The notes under the pieces: model-generated
What the model was told of the DNA's origin: nothing
Seen by the model: only the letters and a program-made list of their open reading frames with translations
Databases searched by the model: none
Origin: an uncultured Methylococcaceae bacterium
Lineage (GTDB): Bacteria > Pseudomonadota > Gammaproteobacteria > Methylococcales > Methylomonadaceae
Reading direction: 5' to 3'
Assembly: GCA_903945375.1 (NCBI GenBank)
Contig: CAJAVP010000123.1
Coordinates: 37,521 to 101,520 of the forward strand
Length of the DNA stretch: 64,000 nucleotides
Shown here: positions 19,463 to 27,950 of the stretch, in pieces
Layout: each line of letters starts with the position of its first letter
How positions within the stretch are numbered: the first letter of the stretch is position 1
Program-made: the position numbers and the translations under genes

Positions 19463-20347
19463 ATGAAAAAATCCTTAATCGTTAGTGTGGTGCAGCAAGC
19501 ATGTGGTGAAGATCGTCAAACGAATCTTGCGTTGTCTATTGCTAAAATTCACGAAGCAGCCGCTTCACAAGCCGATTTGGTTGTTTTACCTGAATTGCAT
19601 CTTGATCCCTATTTTTGTCAAAATGAAGATGTTATCCATTTTGAGCTTGCTCAGCCCATTCCTGGGCCGACTACTGAGCTGTTATCACAATTGGCTAAAC
19701 AGCTGAAAATTGTGATTGTCTCAACGATTTTTGAAAGACGTACTGCGGGGCTGTATCACAATACTGCGGTAGTGTTCGACAAGGATGGCAGTATGGTGGG
19801 TAAATATCGAAAGATGCACATTCCGGATGATCCCGCCTTCTATGAAAAATATTATTTCACGCCCGGTGATTTAGGTTTTAAACCCATTGAGACATCGATT
19901 GGCAAGTTAGGGGTTTTAATTTGTTGGGATCAGTGGTTTCCTGAAGCGGCGAGATTAATGACGCTGGCTGGCGCAGAGTTGTTAATTTATCCAACGGCAA
20001 TCGGTTGGGATAAAAAGGATGCTCTCGACGAACAACAGCGTCAATTAGATGCTTGGATCACTATTCAGAGGGCTCATGCCGTAGCTAATGGTATTCCAGT
20101 TATTGCATGTAATCGTATCGGTTTTGAAAAAGCACCCGATTCAGATTCAGGTATAGAATTTTGGGGAAATAGCTTTATTGCAGGACCACAAGGCGAATTT
20201 TTAATACGGAGCGATGAGTCGACGAATGAATTGTTAACGTGTACTTTGGATGGCTCGCGATCCGAGCGTGTGAGACAAATTTGGCCTTATTTGCGCGATC
20301 GTCGTATTGACGACTATGCCGATTTGACCAAACGCTTTATTGATTAG
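19463..20347 (+). CDS. aguB: N-carbamoylputrescine amidase (nitrilase superfamily)
   Basis: Carbon-nitrogen hydrolase of 294 residues that converts N-carbamoylputrescine to putrescine, CO2 and ammonia. The nitrilase triad is visible: Glu in VVLPELHL, Lys in GKYRKMHIP and Cys in LICWDQWFPEAAR. The segment around IPDDPAFYEKYYFTPGD is characteristic of AguB. The usual partner, agmatine deiminase (aguA), is not adjacent, so the pathway is split or supplied elsewhere. A strong terminator follows. Confidence 0.88.
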   Translation: MKKSLIVSVVQQACGEDRQTNLALSIAKIHEAAASQADLVVLPELHLDPYFCQNEDVIHFELAQPIPGPTTELLSQLAKQLKIVIVSTIFERRTAGLYHNTAVVFDKDGSMVGKYRKMHIPDDPAFYEKYYFTPGDLGFKPIETSIGKLGVLICWDQWFPEAARLMTLAGAELLIYPTAIGWDKKDALDEQQRQLDAWITIQRAHAVANGIPVIACNRIGFEKAPDSDSGIEFWGNSFIAGPQGEFLIRSDESTNELLTCTLDGSRSERVRQIWPYLRDRRIDDYADLTKRFID

Positions 20348-20364
20348 AAAAACTATTGATAACC

Positions 20365-20398
20365 TAAAAAAGCCGATGTAGAACATCGGCTTTTTTTT
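20365..20398. terminator. Bidirectional rho-independent terminator
   Basis: GCCGATG-TAGAA-CATCGGC followed by TTTTTTTT, and preceded by AAAAAA, lies between aguB and the convergent fba gene. The A- and T-tracts on both sides allow termination in either direction. Confidence 0.9.
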
Positions 20399-20407
20399 AG
20401 GCAGAAT

Positions 20408-21487
20408 TTACAGTGTATTTACTGCATTTAATTCTTCAAACGCTTGCTCTAAACGTGCGACCATGCCTAATTCACCCGCACGTTGCCATACACGGGGGTC
20501 ATAAAACTTTTTGTTTGGTTTATCAGCACCTTCTGGATTGCCGATTTGACCTTGCAAATAGCCTTCATTTTTCTTGTAGTATTCCATAATGCCAGCCCAA
20601 GTTGCCCACTGGGTGTCAGTATCGATATTCATTTTAACAACACCGTAGCTGATTGACTCTTTGATTTCCTCTGCCGAAGAACCTGAACCACCGTGGAAAA
20701 CGAAGTTTAAGGTATTTGCGGGTACACCAAATTTTTCAGATACAAATTTTTGCGAGTTGTCCAGGATACTAGGTGTTAATTTAACATTACCCGGTGAATA
20801 TACGCCGTGAACATTGCCAAAAGAAGCCGCAATGGTGAAGCGATCACTGATTTTGCTCAAATGCTCATAAGCATAGGCAACATCTTCAGGCTGCGTGTAC
20901 AACATAGAATGATCCATGCCACTGTTATCTACGCCATCTTCTTCGCCGCCGGTTACACCTAATTCAATTTCCAGTGTCATTCCCATTTTTGCCATACGAG
21001 AGAGATATTCACCGCAAATTTCAATGTTTTCAGCTAAGCTTTCTTCAGAGAGATCAAGCATATGTGAGCTGAATAAAGGTTTGCCTGTCTCAGCAAAATG
21101 TTTTTCACCGGCATCTAACAAACCGTCAATCCAAGGTAATAAGTTTTTTGCCGCGTGATCAGTATGTAAAATAACGGGTACACCGTAGGCTTCTGCCACA
21201 TTGTGTACGTGTTTCGCACCAGAAATAGCACCTAATATAGCGGTTTGCTGCCCTTCAAGCTTCAAACCTTTTCCGGCAACAAATTGTGCGCCGCCATTAG
21301 AGAATTGAATAAAGACTGGAGCTTTAACTTTTGCTGCGGCTTCTAAAACAGCGTTAATAGAATCAGTGTTAATAACGTTGACCGCTGGTAAAGCAAAACG
21401 ATTGGCTTTACAGATGGCAAAGATTTTTTGTACATCATCACCGGTAACGACGCCAGGTTTAACGAAGTCTAAAATTTTTTGTGACAT
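20408..21487 (-). CDS. fba: Fructose-1,6-bisphosphate aldolase, class II
   Basis: Zinc-dependent aldolase of glycolysis/gluconeogenesis and of the cleavage branch of the RuMP cycle. From the ATG at 21487 it is 359 residues, the same length as E. coli FbaA; the longer frame adds 17 residues without a ribosome-binding site. Metal and active-site segments are clear: HTDHAAKNLLPW, ELGVTGGEEDGV and FHGGSGSS. It is the last gene of the RuMP string, but a strong hairpin plus T-run separates it from tal, so it may be partly independent. Confidence 0.95.
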   Translation of the reverse strand: MSQKILDFVKPGVVTGDDVQKIFAICKANRFALPAVNVINTDSINAVLEAAAKVKAPVFIQFSNGGAQFVAGKGLKLEGQQTAILGAISGAKHVHNVAEAYGVPVILHTDHAAKNLLPWIDGLLDAGEKHFAETGKPLFSSHMLDLSEESLAENIEICGEYLSRMAKMGMTLEIELGVTGGEEDGVDNSGMDHSMLYTQPEDVAYAYEHLSKISDRFTIAASFGNVHGVYSPGNVKLTPSILDNSQKFVSEKFGVPANTLNFVFHGGSGSSAEEIKESISYGVVKMNIDTDTQWATWAGIMEYYKKNEGYLQGQIGNPEGADKPNKKFYDPRVWQRAGELGMVARLEQAFEELNAVNTL

Positions 21488-21527
21488 TAAGAAGTCCTGT
21501 TTTTGTGAGGTAAAAAGAAAGGGGCAT

Positions 21528-21574
21528 AAAAAAGCCACTCAAACCCTGCGAATTTTCGCTAGGGCTGAATGGCT
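21528..21574 (-). terminator. Rho-independent terminator between tal and fba
   Basis: On the minus strand a long imperfect stem (AGCCATTCAGCCCT, inner GCGAAAATTCGC, AGGGTTTGAGTGGCT) is followed by TTTTTT. It lies after the tal stop and 40 bases before the fba start, so it should terminate or attenuate transcription into fba. Confidence 0.75.
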
Positions 21575-21581
21575 AAAATAG

Positions 21582-22568
21582 TTAACCTTCTAAACTTGCT
21601 AAACGAGTAGCAAGGATTTGTTCTAAGGTTTCTAATGCCGTTGTAAATCCACTGATACCTTCGGCAAGTTTATCGGTTGCCATACGATTATCAGCGTGCA
21701 TTTTTTCAAAAGTAGCTTTATCGACATTGATTTTTTCAATGGATAGCTCAGCCGCACGTACTGGGTCTAATTTACGTGGCAGATCACCTTCAGTGGACTG
21801 CAATTCAGCTAATAATGAAGGGGCGATTGTCAATAAATCACTGCCAGCCAATTCGGTGATTTCACCCAGGTTACGGAAGCTTGCACCCATAACTTCAGTT
21901 TTGTAACCGAATTTTTTGTAATAGTTATAAATTTCTGTAACAGACAAGACACCGGGATCTTCAGCAGGTGCATACGATTCTTTACCAGTATCTTTCTTAT
22001 ACCAGTCTAAAATACGACCCACGAAAGGTGAAATTAAGGTAATGCCGTTTTCTGCACAAGCAATGGCTTGGTGCAAGCCGAATAGTAAAGTCAGATTACA
22101 ATGAATACCTTCTTTTTCTAAAACAGCGGCAGCTTGAATACCTTCCCAAGTTGCAGCGATTTTGATAAGTACACGTTCACGAGCAACGTTTTGTGCTTCA
22201 TATTGAGCGATCAATTCACGACCTTTAGCAACTGTTGCGTCGGTGTCGAATGACAAGCGGGCATCAACTTCAGTGGATACGCGGCCTGGAATGATCTCCA
22301 GAATTTTTAAACCAAAAGATACGGCCAAACGATCAAATGCAAGCGAAACGACTTGTGCAGCCGTTGCATCAGCACCCAAGGATTCACGAGCACCTTTCAG
22401 CGTATCATCAACAATACCTTGATATTGCGGCATTTGAGCAGCAGCCGTAATTAACGAAGGGTTAGTTGTCGCATCTTGCGGTTTAAATGTTTCAATAGCT
22501 TGGATATCGCCCGTATCCGCTACAACAACGGTGACTTCTCTTAATTGCTCAAGTAAATTTTTTGCCAT
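21582..22568 (-). CDS. tal: Transaldolase
   Basis: Transfers a dihydroxyacetone unit between sugar phosphates; in the RuMP cycle it rearranges fructose-6-phosphate and erythrose-4-phosphate to regenerate ribulose-5-phosphate. The N-terminal DATTNPSL and the Schiff-base lysine in [12 protein letters not shown] identify a TalA/TalB-type enzyme. It is 328 residues from the ATG at 22568, with AAGG upstream; a TTG two codons earlier is less likely. It lies downstream of two repeat-protein genes in the RuMP string. Confidence 0.95.
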   Translation of the reverse strand: MAKNLLEQLREVTVVVADTGDIQAIETFKPQDATTNPSLITAAAQMPQYQGIVDDTLKGARESLGADATAAQVVSLAFDRLAVSFGLKILEIIPGRVSTEVDARLSFDTDATVAKGRELIAQYEAQNVARERVLIKIAATWEGIQAAAVLEKEGIHCNLTLLFGLHQAIACAENGITLISPFVGRILDWYKKDTGKESYAPAEDPGVLSVTEIYNYYKKFGYKTEVMGASFRNLGEITELAGSDLLTIAPSLLAELQSTEGDLPRKLDPVRAAELSIEKINVDKATFEKMHADNRMATDKLAEGISGFTTALETLEQILATRLASLEG

Positions 22569-22612
22569 AAACAATACCTTTTTATACCTTAGTTAATAAA
22601 ATTAAAGAACTA

Positions 22613-22642
22613 TCTGGTAAGCCGTAAGAACGGGTTACCAGA
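22613..22642 (-). other. Hairpin in the mRNA between repeat-protein gene and tal
   Basis: TCTGGTAA-x-CCGT, a four-base loop, ACGG-x-TTACCAGA form a near-perfect stem of 12 pairs with one mismatch. There is no T-run on either strand, so it is more likely an mRNA-processing or stabilising structure than a terminator. Confidence 0.5.
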
Positions 22643-22694
22643 CAAATTGAACTACTCTATCCGCTATTTTACGTTGAGATAAACTCAGCGCAAA

Positions 22695-23480
22695 TTAGCC
22701 ATGATGGCGCATGTAACGATCAACACCCGTTTCTATGACTACCGGCTTAGGCTTTGAAGCTGTAGATTGTCGCGCTAGATATTTAGAAACTCTGCTCACT
22801 TTGGGCATACTTTCTTGGCTATTGATATATTTAGCGACGCCAGTCAATTCAATAATAATGGCCTTAGATTTTTCGTTTTTAGCCACTAATGCCTGTCTGG
22901 ATAAGTATCGAGATACCCTGCTGGCTTTTGGTAAACTTTCCTGATGCTTAAGATACTTAGCAACCCCAGTTTCATCCATATGAATGACATGATGAGATTG
23001 TTTATCCAGCTTGTCGAGTATTGCCTGTCTCGCTAAATATTTAGCAACTTTACTAGGCTGTGGAATACTCTCTTGCTTTTTCAAGTACCTTGCGACTCCA
23101 CTTATGGCAGGTTTTGCTTTTTGATTATTAATATAATTAGCAACACCTGTTGTTTTTGCCTTTGGTGTTCGGTTTTTCTCACTTAAAGCTTGTCTAAGGG
23201 TATATTTGGTAACCCCTGTCACAGGTGTCTTACCTTGCTTTTCAAGATATTTTGCTACACCACTAATAACCGCTGTTGTGTTTTCTTGTTCCAGTTCATT
23301 CAAAATAGCAGGGGTTTGTACTTGCTTTTCTAAATATTTGGCAACACCTGTTAGCCCGCCGGGTTCTCCAGAATACGTGGGTGTTATAATATGAGTTTCT
23401 TCAACCTCAGGTCTTTTCATGAAAAAGAACAATCCAGCCACAGCGGGGAAAAAAGCTCCGCCCAAGTAATTCTGATTCAT
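22695..23480 (-). CDS. Membrane-anchored protein with 11 GVxKYLxxQ repeats
   Basis: A 261-residue basic protein of unknown family. Residues 5-21 are hydrophobic (a short membrane anchor), followed by KRPE, which favours the rest being cytoplasmic. From residue 44 there are 11 copies of [TS]-[GRK]-V-[AST]-[KRN]-Y-x-x-x-Q, beginning at residues 44, 73, 88, 111, 127, 143, 171, 187, 213, 229 and 251. Within them, a pair unit with repeats exactly 16 residues apart joined by Q-E-S-[ILM]-P recurs three times (127, 171, 213). The last copy ends RYMRHHG, as in its neighbour. It starts with ATG three bases after the upstream repeat gene and lies between tkt and tal. I do not recognise a homologue and assign no function. 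Confidence 0.85.
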   Translation of the reverse strand: MNQNYLGGAFFPAVAGLFFFMKRPEVEETHIITPTYSGEPGGLTGVAKYLEKQVQTPAILNELEQENTTAVISGVAKYLEKQGKTPVTGVTKYTLRQALSEKNRTPKAKTTGVANYINNQKAKPAISGVARYLKKQESIPQPSKVAKYLARQAILDKLDKQSHHVIHMDETGVAKYLKHQESLPKASRVSRYLSRQALVAKNEKSKAIIIELTGVAKYINSQESMPKVSRVSKYLARQSTASKPKPVVIETGVDRYMRHHG

Positions 23481-23483
23481 GGC

Positions 23484-24170
23484 TTATCCCCGGTTACGCA
23501 TGTATTTTTCAACTCCAGTCGCTACTTCAGTCGATGCTGTTTTTCCAGCCAATCTTTGTTTGGCCATATATTTTGCAACACCGGTGACAGTAGCCGCTGA
23601 TTTGACTTGTTTGTCTAAATAGCGAGAAACACCAGTTCCCGCTGTTTTATTCAAGTATCTTGCAACACCAGTTAAGCCATAAGTATTTTTAGCTGCGGCG
23701 GGTGCACTGTTTTCAGAGCTTTTCTTGGGGCACTTGAACTGATTTCTTAAGAAGAACGCACCGACTAAAACTAATCCAATCAAACCAATAAGATAGTTAG
23801 ATGACGCTTCTGCTTTTGGAGCAGCGGCTTCAGTTGCCTCAACATTAACTTCAGCGGGTGAAGATGATTTGGTCGCTGTTGTTTTATGTTCAGGTAAATC
23901 TTTTTGTGGTTTATAGCTTGCGTCACTATAAACGACTTGTGGCTCAAAGTTGGCAGCGGGGTATTTAGAATCCGCTTGGCTTGTTGCGGCTGGCGCAGTG
24001 GCTTTGCTTGGTGCAGATGTTGCACCGGTATTTTTTTGCATTAATTCGCTATCTTGATAGACAACGGTTGGCTGAAAGTCAGCTGCAGGATATTTTGAAT
24101 CTGCACCGACTAATGGACTGGAAAGCAAAAGGGCTGCAAACAAACCGCTTGTCAAATTGTTATTTTTCAC
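23484..24170 (-). CDS. Single-pass membrane protein with periplasmic KYPAANF and cytoplasmic GVxKYL repeats
   Basis: A 228-residue protein of unknown family. Residues 1-23 are a signal peptide. The exported part has two K-Y-P-A-A-x-F-x-P-x-V-V-Y repeats (residues 26-38 and 69-81) and a Pro/Ala/Ser/Thr-rich linker. Residues 126-142 are a membrane helix, with basic residues after it (positive-inside). The cytoplasmic tail has four TGVxxY[LM] repeats at 167, 179, 196 and 218, ending KYMRNRG. It starts with GTG at 24170, with AGGTG five bases before it. It follows tkt by 126 bases and precedes the 11-repeat gene by 3 bases. The two proteins probably work together. Confidence 0.85.
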   Translation of the reverse strand: MKNNNLTSGLFAALLLSSPLVGADSKYPAADFQPTVVYQDSELMQKNTGATSAPSKATAPAATSQADSKYPAANFEPQVVYSDASYKPQKDLPEHKTTATKSSSPAEVNVEATEAAAPKAEASSNYLIGLIGLVLVGAFFLRNQFKCPKKSSENSAPAAAKNTYGLTGVARYLNKTAGTGVSRYLDKQVKSAATVTGVAKYMAKQRLAGKTASTEVATGVEKYMRNRG

Positions 24171-24296
24171 TTGTTCACCTATAAGTCAGAAGAATTGAAG
24201 GAGGATTCTTCTAACTCAATGAGCTTATGCTGCATTTTAGCTAGAGAACCCTCACTTCAAAGGCATTTATATTTTAATTTTACCTAAAATTTAGGA

Positions 24297-26288
24297 TTAA
24301 AGTACCGCTTCCACATTGCTGACTACATTTTCAACAGTGAAACCGAACTCTTTGAAAAGCAATGCAGCAGGAGCCGACTCACCAAAACGGTCAAGCCCAA
24401 CCACTTTGCCATGGCTTCCTACATACTTCCACCAGCCATCTGTGCTACCCGCTTCAACGGCAACACGTTTGGTCACTGCTGATGGCAATACCGATTCACG
24501 ATAGTCTGCATCTTGGGCATCAAATACATTTGTTGATGGTATAGAAACAACACGTATTTTTTTACCTTTCGCAGTTAGCTCTTCAGCGGCTTTCATTGCC
24601 AACTCAACTTCAGATCCTGTCGCAATAATAATGGCTTCAGGTTGGCCTTCGCTGTCTCGTACAATATAACCACCACGAGAAATCGCATCAATTTGGGCTT
24701 GTGTACGATCAACATGCGGCAAGTTTTGTCTGGAGAAAACTAATATCGTTGGGCCATCTTTGCGTTCAAGCGCAGCTTTCCAAGAAACCGCTGTTTCTAC
24801 AGCATCACAAGGACGCCATACTTGGATGCCAGGAATTAAGCGTAAAGTTGCTGTTTGTTCAACAGGTTGATGTGTAGGACCATCTTCACCTAACCCAATG
24901 GAATCATGAGTAAAGACAAAGATTGAACGAATTTTCATTAGTGATGCCATACGCAACGCGTTACGCGCATATTCTGAGAACATCAAGAATGTCGATCCAA
25001 ATGGTATTAGACCACCATGTAAGGCGATACCATTCATCATAGCCGACATACCAAACTCGCGTACACCATAGTTGACGTAATTGGCATCAGCATGACTGCA
25101 CATGGGTTTGTAACCTTTCCATTCCGTCATATTTGAACAGCCTAGGTCAGCAGACCCACCGAAAATTTCAGGCAATAAATTTGCGTACCCTTCAATTGAG
25201 GCTAAAGATGACATGCGAGTTGCCGTTGTTTTTGCTTCAGCATTAACGGCTGCAACAAACGCATTCGCATCAGCAGCCCAAGTGCTGGGTAAATCACCTG
25301 CCATGCGACGCTCAAATTCAGCGGCTAATTCAGGATGAGCAGCTTTGTAAGCGGCAAACTTTTCATTCCACACTTGTTCAGCTTTAGCACCTTTCGCTTT
25401 AGCATCCCATGCGGCATAAACGTCGTCTGGGATAATGAAGGCTTCGTGATCCCAACCTAATGCAGCTTTGGTCAAGTTAATCTCATCTTGTCCTAATGCA
25501 GCACCGTGGCAAGCATGTGAGCCAGCTTTATTGGGTGAACCAAAGCCAATCGTTGTTTTGCAACAAATTAAGCTTGGCTTATCCGTCATCGCCTTGGCTT
25601 GAGTGATTGCTTTTGAAATGGCATCGTGATCATGTCCATCTACATCCGCGATAACATGCCAGCCATACGCTTCAAAACGCATCGGTGTGTTATCGGTAAA
25701 CCAGCCGTCAACGTGTCCATCGATTGAAATGCCGTTATCATCCCAGAATGCAATGAGGTTACCTAAGCCAAGTGTACCGGCTAATGAGCAAGCCTCATGG
25801 GAAATACCTTCCATCAAACAACCATCGCCCATGAAAACATAGGTATGGTGATCAACAATCTTATGTCCGTCTCTATTGAATTGTGCAGCCAACGCTTTCT
25901 CAGCAATAGCCATACCGACGCCATTAGTGATACCTTGACCTAACGGCCCCGTGGTTGTTTCAATTCCCGGTGCGTATCCATATTCTGGGTGACCTGGTGT
26001 TCTTGAGTGAAGTTGGCGAAAGTTTTTTAATTCTTCGATTGGTAAATCATAACCAGTCAGATGCAACAATGAATAAATCAGCATTGAACCGTGACCGTTT
26101 GAAAGAACAAAACGGTCACGATTTGACCATTTTGGATTTGTAGGGTTGTGAGTCAAAAAATCATTCCACAGAACCTCAGCGATGTCCGCCATACCCATCG
26201 GCGCGCCTGGATGACCAGAGTTTGCTTTTTGTACGGCATCCATGCTCAACGCTCTAATGGCGTTCGCTAATACTCGGCGCGAAGTCAT
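24297..26288 (-). CDS. tkt: Transketolase
   Basis: Thiamine-diphosphate enzyme that moves two-carbon units between sugar phosphates, essential for regenerating ribulose-5-phosphate in the RuMP cycle. From the ATG at 26288 it is 663 residues, the length of E. coli TktA, and AAAGGAG sits seven bases upstream; the longer frame of 703 residues is rejected. The ThDP motif [13 protein letters not shown], the N-terminal [20 protein letters not shown] and the [12 protein letters not shown] segment are clear. It stands after phi, separated by a terminator-like hairpin. Confidence 0.97.
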   Translation of the reverse strand: MTSRRVLANAIRALSMDAVQKANSGHPGAPMGMADIAEVLWNDFLTHNPTNPKWSNRDRFVLSNGHGSMLIYSLLHLTGYDLPIEELKNFRQLHSRTPGHPEYGYAPGIETTTGPLGQGITNGVGMAIAEKALAAQFNRDGHKIVDHHTYVFMGDGCLMEGISHEACSLAGTLGLGNLIAFWDDNGISIDGHVDGWFTDNTPMRFEAYGWHVIADVDGHDHDAISKAITQAKAMTDKPSLICCKTTIGFGSPNKAGSHACHGAALGQDEINLTKAALGWDHEAFIIPDDVYAAWDAKAKGAKAEQVWNEKFAAYKAAHPELAAEFERRMAGDLPSTWAADANAFVAAVNAEAKTTATRMSSLASIEGYANLLPEIFGGSADLGCSNMTEWKGYKPMCSHADANYVNYGVREFGMSAMMNGIALHGGLIPFGSTFLMFSEYARNALRMASLMKIRSIFVFTHDSIGLGEDGPTHQPVEQTATLRLIPGIQVWRPCDAVETAVSWKAALERKDGPTILVFSRQNLPHVDRTQAQIDAISRGGYIVRDSEGQPEAIIIATGSEVELAMKAAEELTAKGKKIRVVSIPSTNVFDAQDADYRESVLPSAVTKRVAVEAGSTDGWWKYVGSHGKVVGLDRFGESAPAALLFKEFGFTVENVVSNVEAVL

Positions 26289-26341
26289 AGTGTTCTCCTT
26301 TGTGTAGTGTATTTGGTAAATTGTTTGTGGTGATTTCAATA

Positions 26342-26360
26342 GACTTAAGTGACTTAAGTC
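26342..26360. promoter_or_regulatory. Palindromic operator-like site upstream of tkt
   Basis: GACTTAAGTGACTTAAGTC reads as its own reverse complement except for the central base (two ACTTAAGT-type half-sites). It lies about 55-70 bases before the tkt start, between the phi terminator and tkt, where a regulator of a tkt promoter could bind. No known regulator is recognised. Confidence 0.35.
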
Positions 26361-26388
26361 ACCAAGCTTTAGATTTTCAATGTCCAAC

Positions 26389-26419
26389 AAAAAAGGAACG
26401 GGTGACAAACACCCGTTCC
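26389..26419 (-). terminator. Rho-independent terminator after hps-phi
   Basis: On the minus strand GGAACGGGTG-TTTGT-CACCCGTTCC is a perfect 10-bp stem followed by TTTTTTG. It begins 8 bases after the phi stop, so hps-phi transcripts should mostly end here, leaving tkt and later genes on read-through or their own promoter. Confidence 0.85.
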
Positions 26420-26426
26420 TTTGCTA

Positions 26427-26960
26427 TCACTCCAAATTAGCGTGTCGTTCCCTCATTACTTCTTCTGGAATCCCCTTATCATGAATGATATGAGAGATAG
26501 TGGCTTCCAAGAAAAGTAAAGTAGACAACTCAAACACGGTTCCCATTGGCATACCATAGACTTTTCCATATTGCTCAGCACGACCAATTTGAAAAACAGC
26601 ATCGGCCAAATCACCAATGGTTGAGTCACTTTTTGCAGAGATAAGTACGATATTGGCACCAACTTTTTTGGCATTCTTGGTGAATGCAATCAATTGTTCT
26701 GTCTCACCTGAGCCAGAAATAATGATTAGCAAGTCACCACTTTTGATGCTAGGTGTCACAATTTCGCCCACGACACTGACATCATATCCGCCATGCACTA
26801 ATCTCATGGCAAAAAAGTTGCCAACAAGTTTCGAGCGACCGGCACCCGCAATGAAAATACGCTTAGCATTATCAAGAAGATGGGTCAGTTGTACATCATA
26901 AGTATTATCTGTAGCTTCAAGAATGCTTGAAATTTTTTCTACGACAAGTTGCTGATGCAT
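26427..26960 (-). CDS. hxlB: 6-phospho-3-hexuloisomerase
   Basis: SIS-domain isomerase (Phi/Hpi) that turns D-arabino-3-hexulose-6-phosphate into fructose-6-phosphate, the second step of RuMP formaldehyde fixation. The 177-residue protein has the SIS signature FIAGAGRSKLVGNFFAMRL, IISGSGETEQLI, and the C-terminal HANLE end seen in this family. It is three bases downstream of hps, clearly one transcript. Length and context leave little doubt. Confidence 0.95.
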   Translation of the reverse strand: MHQQLVVEKISSILEATDNTYDVQLTHLLDNAKRIFIAGAGRSKLVGNFFAMRLVHGGYDVSVVGEIVTPSIKSGDLLIIISGSGETEQLIAFTKNAKKVGANIVLISAKSDSTIGDLADAVFQIGRAEQYGKVYGMPMGTVFELSTLLFLEATISHIIHDKGIPEEVMRERHANLE

Positions 26961-26963
26961 TAA

Positions 26964-27611
26964 TTAAACCTCAGTTGCATCAACCAATTCGCGGATTTCA
27001 CGCGCTGCTTCAGTTGGGCATGGAGCGCCGTAGATAGCCGCACCAACTACGATAATATTTGCGCCAGCTTTAACAACGTCTTGTACGGTTGCGGCTTTGA
27101 TACCACCAGCAACTGAGATACGGACGTTTAAGCCTAATTTTGCGATATCGTTCAGGTCAGCAAATGGTGTGTGACCTGCTGCTTGTGCATCAAGACCGGT
27201 ATGGATACCCATAACGTGAGCACCTGCTTCAGCGGTTGCGCGAGCGCAAGCAATTTTGTCTTCAACGTTGATTAAGTCGATTTGTGCTTCAGCGCCATGT
27301 GCATTAGCGGCTTTAATGACGCCCATGCAAGTAGCAAGACCAGATACGCCCAAAACGGTACAAATATCAGCGCCCGCTGCGTAGAAAGGAGTCGCTTCGT
27401 ATTCGCCAGCGTCCATCGTTTTAAGATCAACTAAAATCAGTTTATCTGGGAATTTTGCTCTCAGTGTTTTTACCAGATTGACACCATTGTGTTTGATACA
27501 TGGGGTTCCGATTTCGAAAATATCGACATGCTCAGCAACTTTTTCTGCAAGTGCGACAGTTGCGTCGAAATCTAAAGAATCCAATGCCATTTGAATTAAT
27601 GGTCTAGCCAT
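26964..27611 (-). CDS. hxlA: 3-hexulose-6-phosphate synthase
   Basis: Condenses formaldehyde with ribulose-5-phosphate to hexulose-6-phosphate, the key carbon-fixing step of the RuMP pathway. It is a 215-residue orotidine-decarboxylase-like TIM barrel: ALDSLDFDATVALAEKVAEHVDIFEIGTP at the start (quoted here as a family hallmark region), ILVDLKTMDAGEYE with the catalytic Asp/Lys, and the phosphate-binding VAGGI and VGAAI loops. It is the first gene of the string, with a good sigma70-like promoter upstream. This gene is the main reason to call the organism a RuMP methylotroph. Confidence 0.96.
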   Translation of the reverse strand: MARPLIQMALDSLDFDATVALAEKVAEHVDIFEIGTPCIKHNGVNLVKTLRAKFPDKLILVDLKTMDAGEYEATPFYAAGADICTVLGVSGLATCMGVIKAANAHGAEAQIDLINVEDKIACARATAEAGAHVMGIHTGLDAQAAGHTPFADLNDIAKLGLNVRISVAGGIKAATVQDVVKAGANIIVVGAAIYGAPCPTEAAREIRELVDATEV

Positions 27612-27673
27612 GATATGTGCTCCGAAGGGTTATATTTAGTTATTGTTGGTTGCATATTTGTTTTGCGAACATA

Positions 27674-27703
27674 ACTGTAAAGTAGAAAGGGGAGGAATGT
27701 CAA
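27674..27703 (-). promoter_or_regulatory. Sigma70-like promoter of hps
   Basis: On the minus strand a perfect -35 TTGACA (27698-27703) is followed after 18 bases by TACAGT (27674-27679) as -10. It lies about 65 bases upstream of the hps start codon, in the 340-base divergent gap between hps and the HAD gene. Nothing else in that gap is recognised. Confidence 0.5.
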
Positions 27704-27950
27704 TGCCAATTACTCATTGGCTGCTGCTTACCAGTAGTCGATAAGCGTGATGAAAAAGCGTTTATCCGTTAGATGTATTTGCTAAAAAATTATTCGGTGA
27801 GACTTAAGCATCTATTTTGACGGATAAAACTAAAATACACGGAAGGATTCATCATTAGAAATTGAAAGCGTTAATCACCATACTCATTTCTACTGAAACC
27901 CTTTATACTCAGCACAATTTTTTTATTTCACACGACAAGAGAAAATAACT

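Noticed and set aside
22695..23480. Repeated DNA that could be mistaken for a CRISPR or tandem repeat array
   Set aside because: The repetition is at protein level in one long open frame with variable spacing; the DNA copies differ and there are no uniform spacers.
26289..26408. 40-residue N-terminal extension of transketolase
   Set aside because: It crosses the palindromic site; the ATG at 26288 has an ideal ribosome-binding site and gives the standard length.
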